Positions 58,276 through 64,000 of a DNA stretch of 64,000 nucleotides are shown piece by piece; the stretch's first letter is position 1, and each line of letters begins with the position of its first letter. The position numbers and the translations under genes were made by a program. Source of the stretch: Zonotrichia leucophrys gambelii (Eukaryota; Chordata; Aves; Passeriformes; Passerellidae); the NCBI RefSeq assembly GCF_028769735.1, contig NC_088171.1:134773033-134837032 (forward strand). Reading direction: 5' to 3'. The notes below the pieces were generated by a model. The model had not been told where the DNA came from, did not search any database, and saw only the letters and a program-made list of their open reading frames with translations.

Positions 58276-61200
58276 AGTGCATAAATTGAAATTGGAGCTG
58301 TAATTATGGCAGCAAAAGAGCCACCTATTCAAACTATACCCAGTACAAACACTAAGGATAATCAGAAAACCTCTCTTACCAGCAAACTTCAGACAGAAAT
58401 CCAATGTCAGAACATAGCTACCATAATAAACAGGGATAAACCCAGGAAAAGGTGGGGCAGAACAACCACAGCAACAACAAAAATCCAGAAATATAGCTAC
58501 CAACAAATTTCTCTTTAGAATAGTCAGCCTAGGTACATGGTGAAAACCTAATTATTTGGAACTGGTAAAAGTCCTAGACATTATAATATTGTAGTGACGT
58601 AAAAGAGAAATGGATGATCTAAGGCATGCTTCCATCTTAAATTTACATTTCTAACCCCTGTGATTTCATGCCTTCCAAATTGCAGGATCTTTGGTTTTTT
58701 TACTTTGTAGTAAAGTATTTGGAATCAAAACACTGTAAAGTTCTGTTATTCCTATTAGAAGAGGAACATAAATAATTTACATTTTTCTCTTTCTATCAGT
58801 AAAGGCCTCTGCTGTAAAGTAAGGCTTTATTACTTCACAAGCATAGAGCACAACCACTGTTGGAAAAACTAAGGCATCCGGAAACAAAGTGAGATTATGA
58901 TGCCTATGTAAGATTTTGGATTCTTGAATACAGAACATTGTTTCTTAATGATGTCTATCTCTTAACATCTATAGTTTTCTCTCACTTACATCACAATTTT
59001 TTGGGTTAGTTTTATATTTGTGCTACAAATAAATGGCCTCCATACTTTCTCATTAGACCCTTCCTCTCAACCATGTTCTGCACTACTGCTGATGCTCTAA
59101 ACACGAGGTCTTTCTATTCTACTTTACTGTGCTTATTTCACAAAGGACTAGGAGCACAAATGCTGCCTCAGTCTATGGAGCAGCTACCAAATCTTCTTGG
59201 AGATTAGATGTACCTAAAGGATTGAACTAAATCCTTCAAAACATACAGAGAGGCCTTCTAGGAAAACACAATTAGTATCAATTGTGTGTAGAGTGGGAAA
59301 AAACCGTGTAAACAGACTAACTCACTGAATGAGTGACACATAGAAAGGCAGAGGTAGAGAAAGTGGATGTCTCATCAATTTGAATGACACTGAAACATGC
59401 ATTACAGAGTTCTTCATACAGATTGGTGATGACCATATGACCAGCCTCATTATCCAAAGGAACAGGTTAAATGCATTCCTCCCCTGTGACACTCTACATG
59501 AGGGAAAAGAAGCAATTTTTATTCTTTCTACATTAAAGAAATCAGCAAATAAAATATAGAATGATACCTGTAAATAACCATTCTCCCTTCTTCTGGACCC
59601 AGAAAAATTACATTGTCTGTGCAGTGGCATAGCTGCAGTCAGAAGGAAAATAATAAATAGCTCTACTGAACTGATAAGCTGGTAGGACAAAAGATATGGA
59701 CTGGAACTCTTTCATGCTAGAAAACACTGAACTTTTTTTCTCCCATTTTGTGTGAGTGTTTTTATACAAAAAGCACCATTGATACCATAGCATTTTTCCA
59801 CAATGTTAAATAAGATTAACAATGGAAATATAAGATATGTAGCACCCATAACAACTAAGAGTTTCTATTCAAAAGTATCCATTATATTGAGTGCCTCCAC
59901 CTCAATGTGGAATCCAAATTATATTCTGATGGGACAAAAGTAGTGAGCACATGCATAGACAAAAACAAAAATCTAGGCAAACAGAAAATTTTAAATTAAC
60001 TAAATACAGATACCTCTGCTTCTGACAGTAGCTAAGCAGAGAATTTAATAACTCTAGTTTTTTATTTTAGTCCTCTCAGTACTGCCTGTGATCCTTAATT
60101 ATTCCCAACTGTAATTGCAGGCTTTCAGCAGGTGCTTTTCCTGGAATACCTTGGAAAAAACGGCACTGTGTATCTGGCAGTGCCACATGCAGACTCAGAT
60201 GTGGAGTGACAATTTCCATCACATTCAGTTTACTGAAAAAACATGGAAAAGGGTGTGTGATATGTAAGTAAAACATATAAAACAATAAAATTAGGCATAA
60301 GTGTACTTTAGAGGGTACAAGTGTGTTCCATTTCACTTACCTTCAAATATCTAAAATTGCATGATCAAATTTATCCTGGTTCCCTTTGTAGTCAATGGAA
60401 AACAATGAAAACATCCAGAAGGTCCAGCTTGATTCATGTTAGTTATGTATTTTCAGTTAAAATGAATCCCCTCCTGCAATAGACATTTTCTTGCCTCTGA
60501 TTTTAAGTGTGTAACCAACCATAATTAAGCAGGCCAAAGTTAAAAATCTCCGTTTGGGCACTAAAATCCAAGCCATGTGTCAGACTGATGAAAGGAAAGG
60601 TGTAAAATGTTCCCAAAAGACATTTGCTAATTGCTAAAAAATCTTCAAAATTCTTATTCTTAGCCAACAGAACTGATTTTCAAATAGTTCACCCAAATAT
60701 AGTTTCAATTACATGCATATTGCTTATTGTTGGATGTAAATTTGTTTTTTTACCAAGAGTAACTGAAAAGCTATTTCATCTGTGTCAGCGTGGAACAGCA
60801 ATGTCATCTGAAATCTAATGACCTATTAAATGCAGGTATTTACATGGGGGCTGTCCAGCTCTGCCCACATATATACTTTTCTGACTGCATACCTTACTCA
60901 AAAAGATTGAATATGATAGTATTTTCTGTTGTGTTTCCTTTTTAAATAAGCCTTGTATCATTAAAAAAGGTTCTGATTGCCTATTTTATAGCCTTTTCTT
61001 AGTTCTCTGGTACATTAAACTGCAGAAATGCTTGGGATACTCAGTGTATCCACAAAATGGCAACAAAGGAGGAAATGGAGAATGTTAATGGATATTGTTT
61101 CCAAGGAAACAAAGCACCAGAGAATATAAGAAAGCCAAGAAGGATGTAATGTTTTTCTTCAAGAAAACAAGGGAATAGAGGAAATGGAGAGCTAATGAAT

Positions 61201-63808
61201 AAATGACTTAGGTAAATAATCATTCACTTATAACATTATTGTATCAAAATTGTTGAAATGCTATCACATAGATGGTTTTGCCTTATTTTCAACCACTGCC
61301 TTAGCTTCATCATTTTATTCTCCTTTCACAGTGCCTTGTTTTGTGAAAGGAGAAATGGCATTCACTGCTTAAAATATAATAGCTAGCAGTAAATGGTTTT
61401 TTGTTCAAGACATTATCAATTAACATACTTTCTGATTTTTGAAACTGAGTCTTTACTGAATAGGAAGGAGTTCCAGTATATTAAATTGGGCATTGGGATA
61501 GGGTGGCAGGAGAGAGGTGGGGAAAGTAAAGGAAATAAACTCAGAGCCTGTTAAAATCTCTTGCACTTTTCAGATATGTCTGCCTCAAATAGAAGTCAAA
61601 AACTTGTTCTCAGCCTAGATAAACTGGTTCATCTCTCGAGATTAACACAGGTTCTGATGTTTTACTATCAAATAGATACAATGTTCTGTCATCCTAATAC
61701 CCAGAAATTTGGAGCTTAACAATTTTAGCAATCAGATTTCTACTTTCCAGAGCAAAAATATTGAGTGCATTAGTGGACATGTTTAGGCTGCACTCTCAAT
61801 TTTTATGTGTTGTTTGCAAATACTTTTACTTCAGACAGGCTTGAAATGACTGACTGAACAAGATTAGATATGACCTTTATAAGTATAATTGAATTTTTGA
61901 TGGAAAGGCAAGTGACAGTTTTTTCATCCAGCCAACTTAAGGTTGACTGAACAGTAATTTATAAAGTGTTTTTATCACACACACTAAAAAAAATCAACTG
62001 AACAGCATTACTGGGAGGAAGTTAAAGGGAGAAATAGACTATTACTTAAGAAATTTGAGCTTTCCATCTCCCTCCCTCCTTCCTTCCTCCCCAGCCACCT
62101 GAAAAGAAATGCTGTGGAAGAAAAGTTAATGATGGAGGCTCTCTGGGATCCTGAACTAAAACTATCCCATGAAAAAGTAAAAAATCTAGCCATGGTGTGA
62201 CTATGAATTCTGACTGTTTCCAGGAAGCTTCCATATTAACTTTTACAGGTGCACTTTTGAAGCCAGTGCCCCAACTAGTCACATCTACTGCTTCATTCAA
62301 ATTGCTGTGTGAAGACAATAAATTAGCAGTTGATGAAAACATTATCTATCATTTCCCAACCCTACTAAGAAAGAGCCTAAATTTACATCTCTTTCCCCAT
62401 TTATATAGTGCATATGACATAAAGCTACTGGACACAAAACTGCCATTTTTAAATGAAAGTTATGCAGCAGAAGCTGTTAACTGGGCTTCTCTGTATTCAT
62501 AAACAATTTAAAAAGTAGAGGAGTTATTTCACTTTACCTGTCTTGGATACATGGATGTGGTAAGATACATTCTCCACATCACTGTGTTTTTCACTGAAAA
62601 GTTTTAGTAAATATTTCTATTTAAAAAAACAGGTCAATTTCATACTTTAGGTCATCAATACTTCAGGGTTCCCCATTTTTTTTTTTTTTAAATCTTTGAT
62701 AGGAGCAGGCTGGCAAGATGAAGGAAGGTACACTTTGGGACAATAGAGAAGATGAAACATGTATTTATTTTAGATTCTGTTAGACAATTTCTCATGTTTA
62801 AGTCATGCTTGTTTATGATGCCTGTGTATGTGTAAAGTGTCCTAGCAAATTACACATCAGGACTAAACAGAAGAATGGAGGAAAACATTTCATGTTTATC
62901 CCAGCAAATATTTATCAGTGATTCTTAAATACTTTTCTTAACTTATTCATTTCAATGGATAAAGTTATCTTAACTCAAAAGAAGACTTTCTCTGAGAAAC
63001 TATTGCATTTTGGGGAAATCATTTGGAGGCAATTACCAAAGTGTTGAATGCTCAGTAGCTGAAACCCAGTGAAAAGATGAATGTAGATTGTTTTATGAGA
63101 GATTCAATAGAGTCAGTATGAATGCTCCAGAAGTTTTATATTAGGAAATAGTATAATGTTCCAGTTTAAAATGGGAACTTTTTCAGTTTCTCAAAATATG
63201 TGGAATTTATTATGTCTATGTATAAAGCATAAGTGCAAAGGTGGAGACAATATTTTTCTTCTATAAGTAGACTGATGTATTTTATAAATACTTGAAAAGA
63301 TTATGTAAAAGGTGACTTTCAAATTAAAATTTAATTAAATCTATAAAAAGTTCTTGTAAGTTTATTTCCATCAAAAAAGGCATATTGGAATTTAGTAAAG
63401 CCAATAATGAGAATATTTAAATAATGTGTCCAATAGTTGAGGATTTTAGAAAAACTATATTTTATTTTTTAAAAAATGCAAAGAAAGTTTTCCCTGTGAA
63501 ACATTGCTCTTTCACTGTTCTTTTAATCTTATGCAGCACACTTATTTTCTCTCCAAATTTTTCTTCTCCAAATTTTTTTTATTTCATCAGTGTTTTCTTC
63601 TTTTTGTCATAATATCAAAAGATTACTTCTACAAATAATATCAGATACCAGGTTAGTCATCTGACTAAAATATTTATATTTTCCTTTTCTCATAATTTCC
63701 CACTCTGCTTATGGTTACTGACTTTTGATTATGTTTCCAGGTTCTTAAATGGCAGTCTGTGGAGCATCAATTACAAAAGAAAAAAAAAGAAATAGTGACT
63801 ATCCAATA
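58276..63808. other. Unique AT-rich DNA, no gene seen
   Basis: No classified repeat or gene. The 129-codon minus frame at 58117-58506 is antisense to the knuckle trace. The frames at 59322-59690 and 62197-62502 (about 100-122 codons) lack any recognised domain. A T14 run is at 62676-62689. Confidence 0.5.
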
Positions 63809-63866
63809 TCTAGTCTCAATTTAAAGAACTTGTTATATTTAACAAGTTCTTTAAATTGAGACTAGA
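63809..63866. repeat. Perfect 27-bp inverted repeat, 4-nt loop
   Basis: The left arm 63809-63835 (TCTAGTCTCAATTTAAAG...) and right arm 63840-63866 (...CTTTAAATTGAGACTAGA) are exact reverse complements with loop TATT. There is no mismatch over 27 bp and the arms end abruptly (A opposite G beyond). Confidence 0.97.
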
Positions 63867-64000
63867 GCACCCACTTAACTGTATTTTCATTCTTGAACAA
63901 GAATTCAAAATCTGACTTGGAAAACCTGCTAGACATAATCATATATTTTGATGTTATTCTTGAAAAGGAATATTTGATTTTATTCTCTAGTAATGGGAAA

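Noticed and set aside
58117..58506. 129-codon minus-strand frame
   Set aside because: Antisense to the zinc-knuckle trace; no recognised domain and no coding signature of its own.
62197..62502. 101-codon plus-strand frame
   Set aside because: No recognisable domain or neighbouring exon; composition matches the flanks.

Overview
This window reads as an intergenic, AT-rich stretch of a bird nuclear genome, most likely a songbird (passerine). No host protein-coding gene, rRNA or functional tRNA can be supported. All the short open frames (up to 172 codons) are either inside retroelements or look like chance frames: no recognisable domain, often low complexity, no convincing splice context. The bird assignment rests on the repeats. 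There are seven or eight CR1 (chicken repeat 1) LINE fragments with their typical 3' ends, several avian ERVL-type LTRs, an ERVK-like LTR with a 6-bp target duplication, and a tRNA-Ile-headed SINE with a CR1 tail of the kind described in zebra finch (TguSINE1).

Layout: 1-5956 is unique AT-rich DNA; 5957-7225 is the longest CR1 copy, carrying the C-terminal part of the reverse transcriptase and the 3' end; 14371-14487 is the tRNA-Ile/CR1 SINE; 15700-16263 is a complete solo ERVL LTR flanked by a 5-bp duplication; 20740-21310 is a second ERVL LTR in the opposite orientation; 22478-22816, 29907-29966, 30903-31080, 32083-32448, 34322-34412 and 34809-35053 are CR1 pieces; 33725-33840 resembles an older amniote interspersed repeat; 35259-35667 is another ERVL-type LTR; 45761-46240 is a CR1 copy. 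At 49813-51445 two different retroviral elements lie almost end to end in opposite orientation. 57110-57497 is a truncated ERVL LTR, followed at about 58150-58275 by a decayed double zinc-knuckle coding trace that looks like Ty3/gypsy gag.

Between these lies apparently unique sequence containing small tandem duplications, simple repeats and several strikingly good inverted repeats. The best are a perfect 27-bp stem with a 4-nt loop at 63809-63866, twin hairpins at 42252-42300, and a 22-bp palindrome centred on a MEF2-like site at 46883-46904. There are no genes to link into a pathway; the biology visible here is retroelement history plus possible regulatory or structural DNA. Family names come from recalled knowledge of avian repeats and were not checked by a search.
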